This document shows, piece after piece, positions 54,517-62,768 of a stretch of DNA of 64,000 nt. Under the pieces are notes generated by a model. That model did no database searches. It was not told where the DNA came from and worked only from the letters and a program-made list of their open reading frames with translations. The stretch covers positions 100,155 through 164,154 of the forward strand of contig JAUHYI010000002.1 of NCBI GenBank assembly GCA_030426385.1, in the 5' to 3' direction. The DNA is from Phycisphaerae bacterium. GTDB taxonomy: Bacteria; Planctomycetota; Phycisphaerae; Phycisphaerales; Phycisphaeraceae. Numbering within the stretch: position 1 is the first letter of the stretch; each line of letters opens with the position of its first letter. The position numbers and the translations under genes are program-made.

Positions 54517-55173
54517 TCATTCAATCACTGTCCAACCATATTTCATATTAGGAATCGAGACATAGAGTGGCCCTGGGTCTTGCCATGTTTCACCGTGGCC
54601 ATCGATAAACAAATAGTTTGCCGCTTCGTTATGCCATTCTTTAACATGATCCGCCCAGCCATGCGTGGTGGCGTTACTACAAAAGAAAAATATCTGGTCG
54701 GAAGGTACTCTATACCAATACAATGTATTTTCGTAGGGCGGGTCACTGACAAACAGATTCATGCGATAGCTACCTTTGTAGCCAGCCAGCGCGGGATTCC
54801 CGGAATTAAAATTCAGTTCGCCATCCGGGTCCGAGGCACACAGAAGCGCTTCAGGCAAATTCGTCCAATTGTAGGTTGAAGCATTACCCCCACCTTTGGT
54901 TAAGTACGGCAAGAGGTAGTATTCATAGGTGGTCGGCCATTCGGTCGCCACATAACCCGGCCTGAAATAGCCGTTGTAGTCATCTGCATAGATATGATAG
55001 GCGATGCCGATTTGCCTTTGATTGCTTGAACACAAGACGCGCTCGCCAGCCTGCCGGGCACTTTTCAAGACGGGCAACAGTATCGAGACTAAGAGCGCTA
55101 TGATCGATATCACCACGAGAAGTTCGATTAAGGTAAACCCCCTCTTCCAACTGCTTCGATTGATTTTCGACAT
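54517..55173 (-). CDS. Type II secretion pseudopilin-like protein (DUF1559-like)
   Basis: The protein has 218 residues from ATG 55173 with GAGGTG seven bases upstream. It has the prepilin signal [21 protein letters not shown] with cleavage after the Gly and the Glu at +5, then [21 protein letters not shown]. The globular part ends in [13 protein letters not shown], near the H-x-D-G pattern of Planctomycetota and Verrucomicrobiota pseudopilins. Such proteins occur in many copies per genome and usually do not make classical pili. It stands alone between the glycosidase-like and the PEP-CTERM genes. Confidence 0.92.
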   Translation of the reverse strand: MSKINRSSWKRGFTLIELLVVISIIALLVSILLPVLKSARQAGERVLCSSNQRQIGIAYHIYADDYNGYFRPGYVATEWPTTYEYYLLPYLTKGGGNASTYNWTNLPEALLCASDPDGELNFNSGNPALAGYKGSYRMNLFVSDPPYENTLYWYRVPSDQIFFFCSNATTHGWADHVKEWHNEAANYLFIDGHGETWQDPGPLYVSIPNMKYGWTVIE

Positions 55174-55276
55174 GATTAACACCTCAGTGTATGCCCCCCC
55201 CCCCACACACTCACACCCATACTCTCACCCCCCCACTCACCCCCCACCACCCCTCGCTCTCAATTTTTTAACCTCT

Positions 55277-55324
55277 CTACTTCGCTACTTCGCTACTTCG
55301 CTACTTCGCTACTTCGCTACTTCG
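55277..55324 (+). repeat. Six copies of an 8-bp tandem repeat
   Basis: CTACTTCG is repeated six times without change. It lies between the PEP-CTERM gene's 3' end and the pseudopilin promoter, so it could vary in copy number without harming a gene. Confidence 0.95.
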
Positions 55325-55345
55325 CTTTTCATTTTTGCTGCCGCT

Positions 55346-55386
55346 GTATCTTTCCATACCGGTGCAATACAAGCATGGAAAGATAC
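55346..55386. terminator. Hairpin after the PEP-CTERM gene
   Basis: GTATCTTTCCAT (55346-55357) and ATGGAAAGATAC (55375-55386) form a 12-bp perfect stem with a 17-base loop, just after the stop of the minus-strand PEP-CTERM gene. No T run follows, so it may protect the 3' end rather than terminate. Confidence 0.55.
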
Positions 55387-55408
55387 CGCATCAGCCATAT
55401 ATTCGGCC

Positions 55409-56176
55409 TTACGAATCATGACGATTCGTGCGACGATTACCCATGACCAACATGGTGCCGATGCATACCAAACCAAGCGTGGCCGGTTCGGGCACCGTGG
55501 TGACAACGCTACCGGTGATTTCTAGTGTCGGGCGATAGCTTGCAGTTGCGTTATGCGCCCCCCATTTGGTTCGACGAAGCGTGTTATCACCGGGCGCGGT
55601 CTTGAACAACAAACCGTAGTTGGTGGAATCATTATCAATCCAGGACTGCACCAAGGCCGTATCAACATCCCACCAATACACATCACCCGCTGCGGCGTCA
55701 GCCAAAATGGTTGTGGTATCCATCACCGCGGCTGCGCGATCGGTGCCACTGCCTTCGGCACCACCTGTCGTCCAGGGGGAAGTCCATTTTGCGGTGGATT
55801 CATCCCAACCCACCAACAATTCATACATCGCCACATCCATATCCTCAGCATCGAATTGGTTTTGATAAAAAACATTCGACACACGAGCTGAGGTGACCTG
55901 AAAATTCTCGGGCAGATAATCGTCCAGCCCCGTGAACTTCGTGACAATATTCTGGTACGCCCCCAAACTGGGATTATAGATGCCCAGTGGCCAAAACGTT
56001 GGATGCGGAACATCGTCGTTGGAAACCAAAGCCGTGTCCTGGCCTCCCCCATACGGGTCCACATTGGTTGAACCCGTAACGATTGTGCTCTGCACAAAGC
56101 TATACACGTCCGCACGGGCCACGCCCATGAAGCTTAAAACCATGAGAGCGGCGGCCAAATAGTTCATTTTTCTCAT
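55409..56176 (-). CDS. Secreted PEP-CTERM protein, DNRLRE-like
   Basis: The protein has 255 residues from ATG 56176 (AAGGATGG upstream). It has a signal peptide (MNYLAAALMVLSFMGVARAD), a DNRLRE-like beta-sandwich (VTKFTGLDDYLPENFQVTSA; VAMYELLVGWDESTAKW; VQSWIDNDSTNYGLLFKT) and the sorting tail TVPEPATLGLVCIGTMLVM with the basic end NRRTNRHDS. PEP-CTERM proteins are cleaved and anchored by exosortase at the cell surface. The exosortase gene is not in the window. The function of the domain is structural or adhesive; no enzyme motif is seen. Confidence 0.9.
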   Translation of the reverse strand: MRKMNYLAAALMVLSFMGVARADVYSFVQSTIVTGSTNVDPYGGGQDTALVSNDDVPHPTFWPLGIYNPSLGAYQNIVTKFTGLDDYLPENFQVTSARVSNVFYQNQFDAEDMDVAMYELLVGWDESTAKWTSPWTTGGAEGSGTDRAAAVMDTTTILADAAAGDVYWWDVDTALVQSWIDNDSTNYGLLFKTAPGDNTLRRTKWGAHNATASYRPTLEITGSVVTTVPEPATLGLVCIGTMLVMGNRRTNRHDS

Positions 56177-56541
56177 TTCAAACCATCCTTTTTTGGGGGG
56201 AAGCGGGAAGTGTGCTTGGCAATTCAAGAGTGTCAACTAGTGTAACACAGTTATCTCTATTCGTCAACGGTTTTCCCACGAGCCATCTGGTTTATCGCTG
56301 TGTGGTAGAAATGCCACGCTAGTCCTGCTGGCTTATTGGGATGACGAACGGCATGATCTATCGGCACTACCGAGATACGCGGGACTCGGGCATGGGCAGC
56401 ATGTGTGCAAGAAGCCGTGGATTGCTGGGTGCCCGCCCTCTTTTGCACCGCGTTGCCCTGATTTCGTTCGCCACTCAAAATCAATCTCGCACCTCATCGT
56501 TTGTCCCGGTCGGATACATGAACTCGGCGAGCTCGCACGAC
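56177..56541. other. Gene-free region between PEP-CTERM and GH38 genes
   Basis: I find no supported gene in these 365 bases. The right part (56500-56541) runs into the 3' end of the mannosidase gene. The left part holds the promoter of the PEP-CTERM gene. Confidence 0.5.
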
Positions 56542-59500
56542 TCAACATTTACTCGTACGACAACGGATCGTCCGGATCTGGAACGGAGCGACGAGCATCT
56601 GGGCACCCTCGGATGAAATCGCTAACGGCATACCAGGCTCCTCAGTCAGATCGGCCACCCATGCCTGGGTCACCTCATTGGCGAAGTGGAGCCTGACGGT
56701 TTGGGATTCCTCGGCAACGCTGTAAAACCGGATGATGAGATCTGACGAATCATCATCGCCGCCGCCGATTGCGCGTTCAGCGAGTTTGATACAACTGATC
56801 AACACATCACATCCCGAAATGGATAAGGGCGGATCCGGAATCGCCAGCGCGGGAGTCTGTTCCACACGACGCCATCCGTCGCGTTCGCCGAAATGTTTCT
56901 GCCATGGCGAACGGTGCGATGACACGGGGACCCAATGCGGCTCAACCCATTGATCAACGCCGACCGTGGCATGGGGCAAACGACACCATGGCCGTAAATC
57001 CGGACTCATCGTTTCGACGACAGACTGATGAACAAATCGCGCAGCCCGCTGAGCGACTTGCCCCTCGCGCCACGTGCCCGAAAATGGAAGTAACGCAAAA
57101 TCATATTCAAGCTCACGACGCAATTCAGCGTCGGGTGTTCGCCATGTTCCACATTTATCGACAAACGAAACCGATCGCAAAAGCGTGATCTGCATGGTGG
57201 TTTGCACACGTTCGACGGATTCGGCAGACTCGGTGGACAGTGCGTATTCGTGCAAACCACGACCCACAAACGCAAGCCCCCCGCGTTCGCCCGAAACAGC
57301 CACCCAGTTACGCATCGGATGCGTATCCTGGCCCGGCTCGGCCTGGAAACGATTTAAATCTTCTCGAGCAACCGTGAACGCGCGTTCCACATCTGCGTGA
57401 TGTGTTTCGAAAGGCAACGGCAATTGCATACGCACACGATGAGCGATCACGCGATTGTTAAATTTCATGCGACAGTTTACCTGCTCGCTGTCAGCAACCA
57501 ATGTAATCTGCAGATCAATGTCACATGGGGTCCGCTCGTCGTGGCGGGACATGCCACCCTCATTTAGATTGGCTGGCAAATCCCAAACCCCACGAATGCT
57601 AAGCACGCCACGAACTGGGCCTTGCTCAACAATACGGATATCAAAATCGCATGTGGACGACCGCTCGATCTGACCGTCTTCGATCGGTGCGAAAAAATAT
57701 CCGCCACCCGCATCCGCTTCATCCGTCAATTCAAGAAGCCCGCTGTACGTTAGACCGCTGGGTTTGTGCATCAATCGTATCGTGCCGTTGCGACTGGCTT
57801 CAATACGAATGGTTTGATTTTCCAGCGCGTTGGCTTCAACAGTCACCGGATCGAATACTGCTGGCGAAGCAAGTGCATCAAGTGTATCCAATGCATCAGA
57901 TGCATCAGATGCATCCGATGCGTAGCGCGCGACCGGCGTGTCAAGTCCGTTAGGTTTGTCAGGCTTGTTCGTTTCGTCGTGCTCATCGATTTCGCGAAGC
58001 TCGTCGGCATCGCGAACAACCACACGGTATTGCTCGATCTGTGCCGGCCCAAGCGCGGGCAATCGCGACACGATTCGCTGTTCGACGAATTCAACCATGC
58101 CCCGTTCGTTTTGTTCCAGGCCAGGCATGCCTGCGTGCGGTACATCCAACACAAAATCCCGGCAACGCAGATGTCGCGTGCTCAGTAGCTGGCAAGGAAT
58201 GGGCACACCATCGCGTGCCTCCAAACCAACAACCTGATTTTCTCGCGTGTCGATGCTCCACTGACAGGCATCGTCGGCACCGCCCAAACCTGCCATGCGA
58301 ATAAGCCACGCGTCTTCGGGTGTGCCGTGAATTTTTCGCAGCGCGTCAGTGACGACCATCTCGCTGATTTCTTCCGATTGGCGGAATCGTTGAGACACAT
58401 CGCGATGCACCGCATCAGCGCTGCATCCGCAAATCGAATCGTGAGCCTGGCTATGTAAGATGCCGGTCCATGCTCGAGCGAGTTCATGCCTGCGCAAAGG
58501 ACCGCCAGCCATCGCCAACATCGCAGCAGCAGGCTCAGCCATTCCTTCTAAAAAAGCGCTCGCATGAGCATGTTCAATTTTATTGTCGATACGACTGGAC
58601 CACGTCCCGTGCATATCGGTATCACGAAGATGAAGACTTCTCAAACAACCCGAAAATGTGGGGAGACTTTTCCCGAGCAGCGAATGATTAATCGATCGTT
58701 GGAATTCCTCAAGCGAGCCGATTTCAAAGGCAACATCGGGTAGTAATTTCCCCGCAGCATCAAGTATCTCCGGCAAATCTTTTTGCACCCAAATATGATC
58801 GGTCCCGTTGAACAACGGCACCGCATCGAATTCCAAATCCGCATTTTGATAAGGCAACAAAGCCGAAGTCAGTCGACGACGAAGCGCGACCAAGTCATCC
58901 GCTGGCAACAGGGTCGCGTTGAGATAACCACTGGGCAAATGGTGAGCCAGAATACGACTGACGCCATCGGGAGCCTCCCACCAAAACGCAATAGGAATCG
59001 ATGGATCCTCAACATGATTATTTTTTTCAGCCAACTCTTTCGAGGGGTCCTCGGGCCGACCACGACTGAAAAAATAATTGTCAATACCGAACCCTTGCAG
59101 GATTTGCGGCATCTGTTCAATGTGGCCAAAACTATCGGGAACGTAGCCGATGCCCTGCGGTTCTACACCAAGACGTTCGCAGTCCAATCGCCCTCGCATC
59201 AAATTGCGAATCACCCCTTCACCACTACAAAGCCATAAGTCGGGCATGGTGTACCACGGCCCGATCTTGAGCCGACCTTCGCGAATGAACTGTTCAACCT
59301 GTTGGCGTCGCTGCGGCCTTATCTCGAGATAATCTTCGACGATTGAGGTTTGACCGTCCGCGGTGAAACTATGAAAACGAGGCTTGTTTTCCAGCACATC
59401 CAAAATGCCGTCAAGCGTATCGCCTAGCAAAAACTGGAATTGGCATTGCGTCAGGTACCACTCACGATCCCAATGCGTGTGAGGCACAACGATCACACGC

Positions 59501-59640
59501 AGGACGGGCGGCGCATCTTTTGGCGCGTCTATTGGCGCATCTTTTGTTGCGTCAATTGGCGTGTCTATCGGCGCATCGCTTTTCGCATCAATCCGCGCGA
59601 CTAATCCAGACGTTGAATTTTGTAAATCAGATGCCGTCAT
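56542..59640 (-). CDS. Alpha-mannosidase, glycoside hydrolase family 38
   Basis: The protein has 1032 residues. The catalytic domain has VVPHTHWDREWYLT near residue 45 (His-x-His metal site and Asp), VPDSFGHIEQMPQIL with the nucleophile Asp, and the helical middle SQAHDSICGCSADAVHRD. The C-terminal beta domains are full length (MKFNNRVIAHRVRMQLPLPF). The enzyme should remove alpha-linked mannose from glycans, with zinc. Two odd features are low-complexity: the N-terminus repeats APIDTPIDATKDAPIDAPKD, and a linker near 590 reads SDASDASDALDTLDALASP; both come from short DNA repeats (59520-59580 and 57860-57925). The start is ATG 59640; GTG 59655 is the alternative. Confidence 0.94.
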   Translation of the reverse strand: MTASDLQNSTSGLVARIDAKSDAPIDTPIDATKDAPIDAPKDAPPVLRVIVVPHTHWDREWYLTQCQFQFLLGDTLDGILDVLENKPRFHSFTADGQTSIVEDYLEIRPQRRQQVEQFIREGRLKIGPWYTMPDLWLCSGEGVIRNLMRGRLDCERLGVEPQGIGYVPDSFGHIEQMPQILQGFGIDNYFFSRGRPEDPSKELAEKNNHVEDPSIPIAFWWEAPDGVSRILAHHLPSGYLNATLLPADDLVALRRRLTSALLPYQNADLEFDAVPLFNGTDHIWVQKDLPEILDAAGKLLPDVAFEIGSLEEFQRSINHSLLGKSLPTFSGCLRSLHLRDTDMHGTWSSRIDNKIEHAHASAFLEGMAEPAAAMLAMAGGPLRRHELARAWTGILHSQAHDSICGCSADAVHRDVSQRFRQSEEISEMVVTDALRKIHGTPEDAWLIRMAGLGGADDACQWSIDTRENQVVGLEARDGVPIPCQLLSTRHLRCRDFVLDVPHAGMPGLEQNERGMVEFVEQRIVSRLPALGPAQIEQYRVVVRDADELREIDEHDETNKPDKPNGLDTPVARYASDASDASDALDTLDALASPAVFDPVTVEANALENQTIRIEASRNGTIRLMHKPSGLTYSGLLELTDEADAGGGYFFAPIEDGQIERSSTCDFDIRIVEQGPVRGVLSIRGVWDLPANLNEGGMSRHDERTPCDIDLQITLVADSEQVNCRMKFNNRVIAHRVRMQLPLPFETHHADVERAFTVAREDLNRFQAEPGQDTHPMRNWVAVSGERGGLAFVGRGLHEYALSTESAESVERVQTTMQITLLRSVSFVDKCGTWRTPDAELRRELEYDFALLPFSGTWREGQVAQRAARFVHQSVVETMSPDLRPWCRLPHATVGVDQWVEPHWVPVSSHRSPWQKHFGERDGWRRVEQTPALAIPDPPLSISGCDVLISCIKLAERAIGGGDDDSSDLIIRFYSVAEESQTVRLHFANEVTQAWVADLTEEPGMPLAISSEGAQMLVAPFQIRTIRCRTSKC

Positions 59641-59718
59641 GATTAGAACCACCACGCTTTGAGACTATACGCTTTGAGACAATACGGACTCGACAATGCC
59701 TTAACGTTTATCTCGGTT

Positions 59719-60864
59719 TCAAGAGGCGAAAATGCTATCCACTTGAGCCAGGAGAATGGATGATCCACCGTTCTCATAGGGGTCTTCCACGTTCTGGTCA
59801 TTTTGTATCGGGCCGTAGTGGCATGTGTAAAACAACCAGGCCATCCCTTCGTCCATCACGATCGAACTGGCAGGATAAACCGAAAAGCAATCGCCTTCTC
59901 CAGCTGGCTGATTCAACCATTTTTGCAATCGATTAGGCCGTTCCCAGTTGATGCCGTCTTCAGAAAAACACCACTCAATATCGTAATGCTGTTCGCCAGG
60001 ACCATCGCCAGTGCGGTAAACGCCCAACATGCCCACGCGACCTTTTTCAGTGTAGGTCACGCATAAATGATGGTATTGAACATCAGCAGGATCCGTGCTG
60101 TCCGGTTCGAATATTCGCTGACGACCGGTCCAGTTCAAACCGTCTTCGCTGACAAGCCTGTCGACCACTCGAACAGCGCCCGCAGCATTGTCTTGCGACT
60201 TGTAGCGCGGATCATCTTCGCCAACGATGGACATGCCGCACGTATACATTTCAAACGTGCCGTCAGACAATTGATAGACCGTGGTCGCATCGTTAGTCAC
60301 CAGTGGCTCGGGCGCTTGAATTTCATGGTCGGGCCGAACACGCTTCCCATTGCCGATGATGGTCAATCCATCGGGAAGATCATTCGGCTCAACAGCCCTA
60401 TCGTAAAAATGATACATGCATGGGTTGTGTTTATTGATGACCTGGTAGTGCTTGTCATCATCACTTTCGGCCGCGATGAAGCGCACCACGTCAGGCCCGT
60501 GCGCCCAAAAATAAATTCGATGCTTCCCGTTTTGCAATTTGATGTGAACAGGCTGCACCGGACGCCAATCCGCGGGCAGGTTCCCGATGGCCAATTCAGC
60601 GTCAGGATTCGGCGGTCCTTCACTGAGTTCGGCGAGGATTTTTCGCATGGGTTGGCCGGGAACACCCTCAGCCACCGCGACGGCGAACGGCACATCAGGA
60701 CAGGCTGAGCTGTACCACAAACGCCAACGCCCATCGCCCAACGGCTCGGCAGTGCTGAAAAAATTCTGAATCCGCTGACCTTCCCAAGGCTCGGTGGGTT
60801 CCACCACAACACCGCGCAATTTCCAAGTTTCAGGGGCACATGGCGTGGGCATTCGCATTTTCAC
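59719..60864 (-). CDS. GH43/GH32-like five-bladed propeller protein
   Basis: The protein has 381 residues and repeated blades of propeller type: RIQNFFSTAEPLGDGRWRLW, YSSACPDVPFAVAVAEG, GKHRIYFWAHGPDVVRFIAA, SDGTFEMYTCGMSIVGEDD, RLVSEDGLNWTGRQRIFEP, WCFSEDGINWERPNRLQ and MDEGMAWLFYTCHYG. The S-x-D-G-x-N-W repeat is common in GH43- and GH32-like glycosidases and related phosphorylases. I cannot place the catalytic acids with confidence. There is no signal peptide, so it is probably cytoplasmic. It lies 78 bases downstream of the mannosidase start in the opposite sense of reading order, and both are on the minus strand. Confidence 0.75.
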   Translation of the reverse strand: MKMRMPTPCAPETWKLRGVVVEPTEPWEGQRIQNFFSTAEPLGDGRWRLWYSSACPDVPFAVAVAEGVPGQPMRKILAELSEGPPNPDAELAIGNLPADWRPVQPVHIKLQNGKHRIYFWAHGPDVVRFIAAESDDDKHYQVINKHNPCMYHFYDRAVEPNDLPDGLTIIGNGKRVRPDHEIQAPEPLVTNDATTVYQLSDGTFEMYTCGMSIVGEDDPRYKSQDNAAGAVRVVDRLVSEDGLNWTGRQRIFEPDSTDPADVQYHHLCVTYTEKGRVGMLGVYRTGDGPGEQHYDIEWCFSEDGINWERPNRLQKWLNQPAGEGDCFSVYPASSIVMDEGMAWLFYTCHYGPIQNDQNVEDPYENGGSSILLAQVDSIFAS

Positions 60865-61268
60865 AAATCCTTGCTTAATCGCTATTTCCGATGACTACAT
60901 ACATACACAGGCCAAGACAAGCCATCTATGTTAACACAGTTGGCGCACGCAGTCAAGCAAATCGACCTTCAACCTGCCAATAGGCGGTGGGCCAGTTTGC
61001 GAATCATGTTGTATTAACCCCAGATCAATGACCCGGCACATACCCCCTGCGGCTCGCTGAGGGCCAAAAAATTCAGACTGACCCACGGCCTCGTAGTAAC
61101 CAAATCGAAGTAGCGAAAAGCTACACCAATATGGCGAACGATCGATGTTTGAGGGATAAACGCACAAGCCAGAACAGGCTGATTAATGGCCCGTTTCCGG
61201 GACGTTCGGCGTGTTAACCAAAATGATCACCACGACGTGGCGTGGCGTCGGCTGGGTCTGGGTCTGGC
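60865..61268. other. Gene-free region
   Basis: These 404 bases lie between two minus-strand genes. No frame here looks coding. They must hold the promoter of the propeller gene (60865-60960) and the 3' region of the aminotransferase gene. No strong hairpin was seen. Confidence 0.5.
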
Positions 61269-62513
61269 TTATTTGAAATATACCGATTCCACTTTGACAA
61301 GCGCCTCGGCGATTTGGTCGACGTCCGTTTCAGTGTAAGCCTCATGGATCTTACATGTAATGTGTTCGCGGTCCACAACTTTGACGTTGGGTAGATCTAT
61401 TCCACGCGCATCGCCTTTGGGCCAAGGCACGTGACTATTGCCAAAAGCGCGATACTGCTTAAACCAAGGCCAAACCATCGGGCTATGCAAGTACGAACCA
61501 CTAAATGTAAGCCCCTCAGCACCAAGCGCTGCGAGCAGCTTGACCTTATCAATACTCAGTCGGGCGAAGTCCACATGAAAGACCACAAACCAAAAGACAC
61601 CTTCGCTGTTCACGGGATCACCCACCATCCGAATTGCTTTCAGCGGCGCGATCGCAGCTTCAAGACGCTTGGCGAGCTTGCGTAGGTACTGGATACGTCC
61701 GGGCAATTTACTCATTTGCACGCATCCAATAGCGGCGTGCAATTCATCCATGTTGCAGTTAAGACCCGCGGCGACATTTCCGTCTGCATCTTCGACACCA
61801 AAAGGTTTACCGCGGTCAGCGTGTTGACGTACTTTCCAATACAGGTCTTCATGGCGCGTGTAAACGATTCCGCCCTGGCCGCCACTCGCGTGATGCTTAC
61901 CGAACATCGTGGAAAAACTAGCGATATCACCCAACGTTCCTACTGGCTTGCCATGGTATTTCGCACCGTGGGCCTGAGCGCAGTCTTCGATTACCTTCAA
62001 GCCATGACGCTTGGCAATGGCCATGATGGCGTCCATCTGTGCCGGACGGCCGGAGATGTGCGCGACGATGATGGCACACGTCTTATCAGTAATCGCTGCT
62101 TCAATCGCCGCTGGGTCCATGTTGTAAAAATCGGGCTCGCAATCCACCGGCACCGGCACGAGTTGGCACATGACCACCGGCATCACACCACCGGGATCGC
62201 TAATCGGCGGCACGATGACTTCATCACCCGGTTCCATTTCCAATGCACGTAACGCGACGTACACGGCATTTGTCCCGGAGTTAACCCCATCAGCAAAACC
62301 ACCGCCCATAAAATCAACAAACGCCTGACAGTAGGCAACTTCTTGTTCGCCGTTATAACCCAGCAGGTGACTACCCTCGGCAATGGCGCGATCAAAGAGA
62401 GAGACAACGGCTTGCTTTTCCTCTTCACCAAAAAGTCGACGTATAGGCAAGGCCTCTTTGCGAATCGGCTGGCCGCCGTCGATGGCTAAAGCTGGCAGTG
62501 TTGTGTTCGACAT
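61269..62513 (-). CDS. DegT/DnrJ/EryC1/StrS-family aminotransferase
   Basis: The protein has 414 residues. It is a PLP fold-type I sugar aminotransferase: FADGVNSGTNAVYVALRALE for the phosphate-binding SGT, VIEDCAQAHGAKYHGKPVGT for the PLP-ring Asp, and FSTMFGKHHASGGQGGIVYT with the Schiff-base Lys. The usual end AEALVKVESVYF is present. The family transaminates keto-sugars of surface polysaccharides or antibiotics, and some members are dehydratases or regulators. It lies apart from other sugar-nucleotide genes, next to glycosidases, which might mean a catabolic role. The start is ATG 62513. Confidence 0.93.
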   Translation of the reverse strand: MSNTTLPALAIDGGQPIRKEALPIRRLFGEEEKQAVVSLFDRAIAEGSHLLGYNGEQEVAYCQAFVDFMGGGFADGVNSGTNAVYVALRALEMEPGDEVIVPPISDPGGVMPVVMCQLVPVPVDCEPDFYNMDPAAIEAAITDKTCAIIVAHISGRPAQMDAIMAIAKRHGLKVIEDCAQAHGAKYHGKPVGTLGDIASFSTMFGKHHASGGQGGIVYTRHEDLYWKVRQHADRGKPFGVEDADGNVAAGLNCNMDELHAAIGCVQMSKLPGRIQYLRKLAKRLEAAIAPLKAIRMVGDPVNSEGVFWFVVFHVDFARLSIDKVKLLAALGAEGLTFSGSYLHSPMVWPWFKQYRAFGNSHVPWPKGDARGIDLPNVKVVDREHITCKIHEAYTETDVDQIAEALVKVESVYFK

Positions 62514-62586
62514 ATGACAAGTAACTCCAAATCAAAAAACTCCCCCAAAACAATATCAATGGTATTCACAAACGTATCTAACAAGC

Positions 62587-62622
62587 GCCAATCACACATC
62601 ATTGCGTTTCGCTGTGATTGGC
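62587..62622. repeat. 10-bp inverted repeat upstream of the aminotransferase gene
   Basis: GCCAATCACA (62587-62596) and TGTGATTGGC (62613-62622) are exact inverted copies with a 16-base spacer, 75 to 110 bases upstream of the aminotransferase start. It could be an operator or the 3' hairpin of the beta-helix gene. There is no T run. Confidence 0.6.
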
Positions 62623-62768
62623 TACATATAGATTTTCAATCAGCCACGAAACCCATCACAGAACCCTATAAATCCACATATCTCTCGACGAGCGAAATAC
62701 CAAGCATGCGTCATCCCGCGTGCGCACAACGTACTATGTAACTATGTATTAAAAAGTTTTCCCACCAC

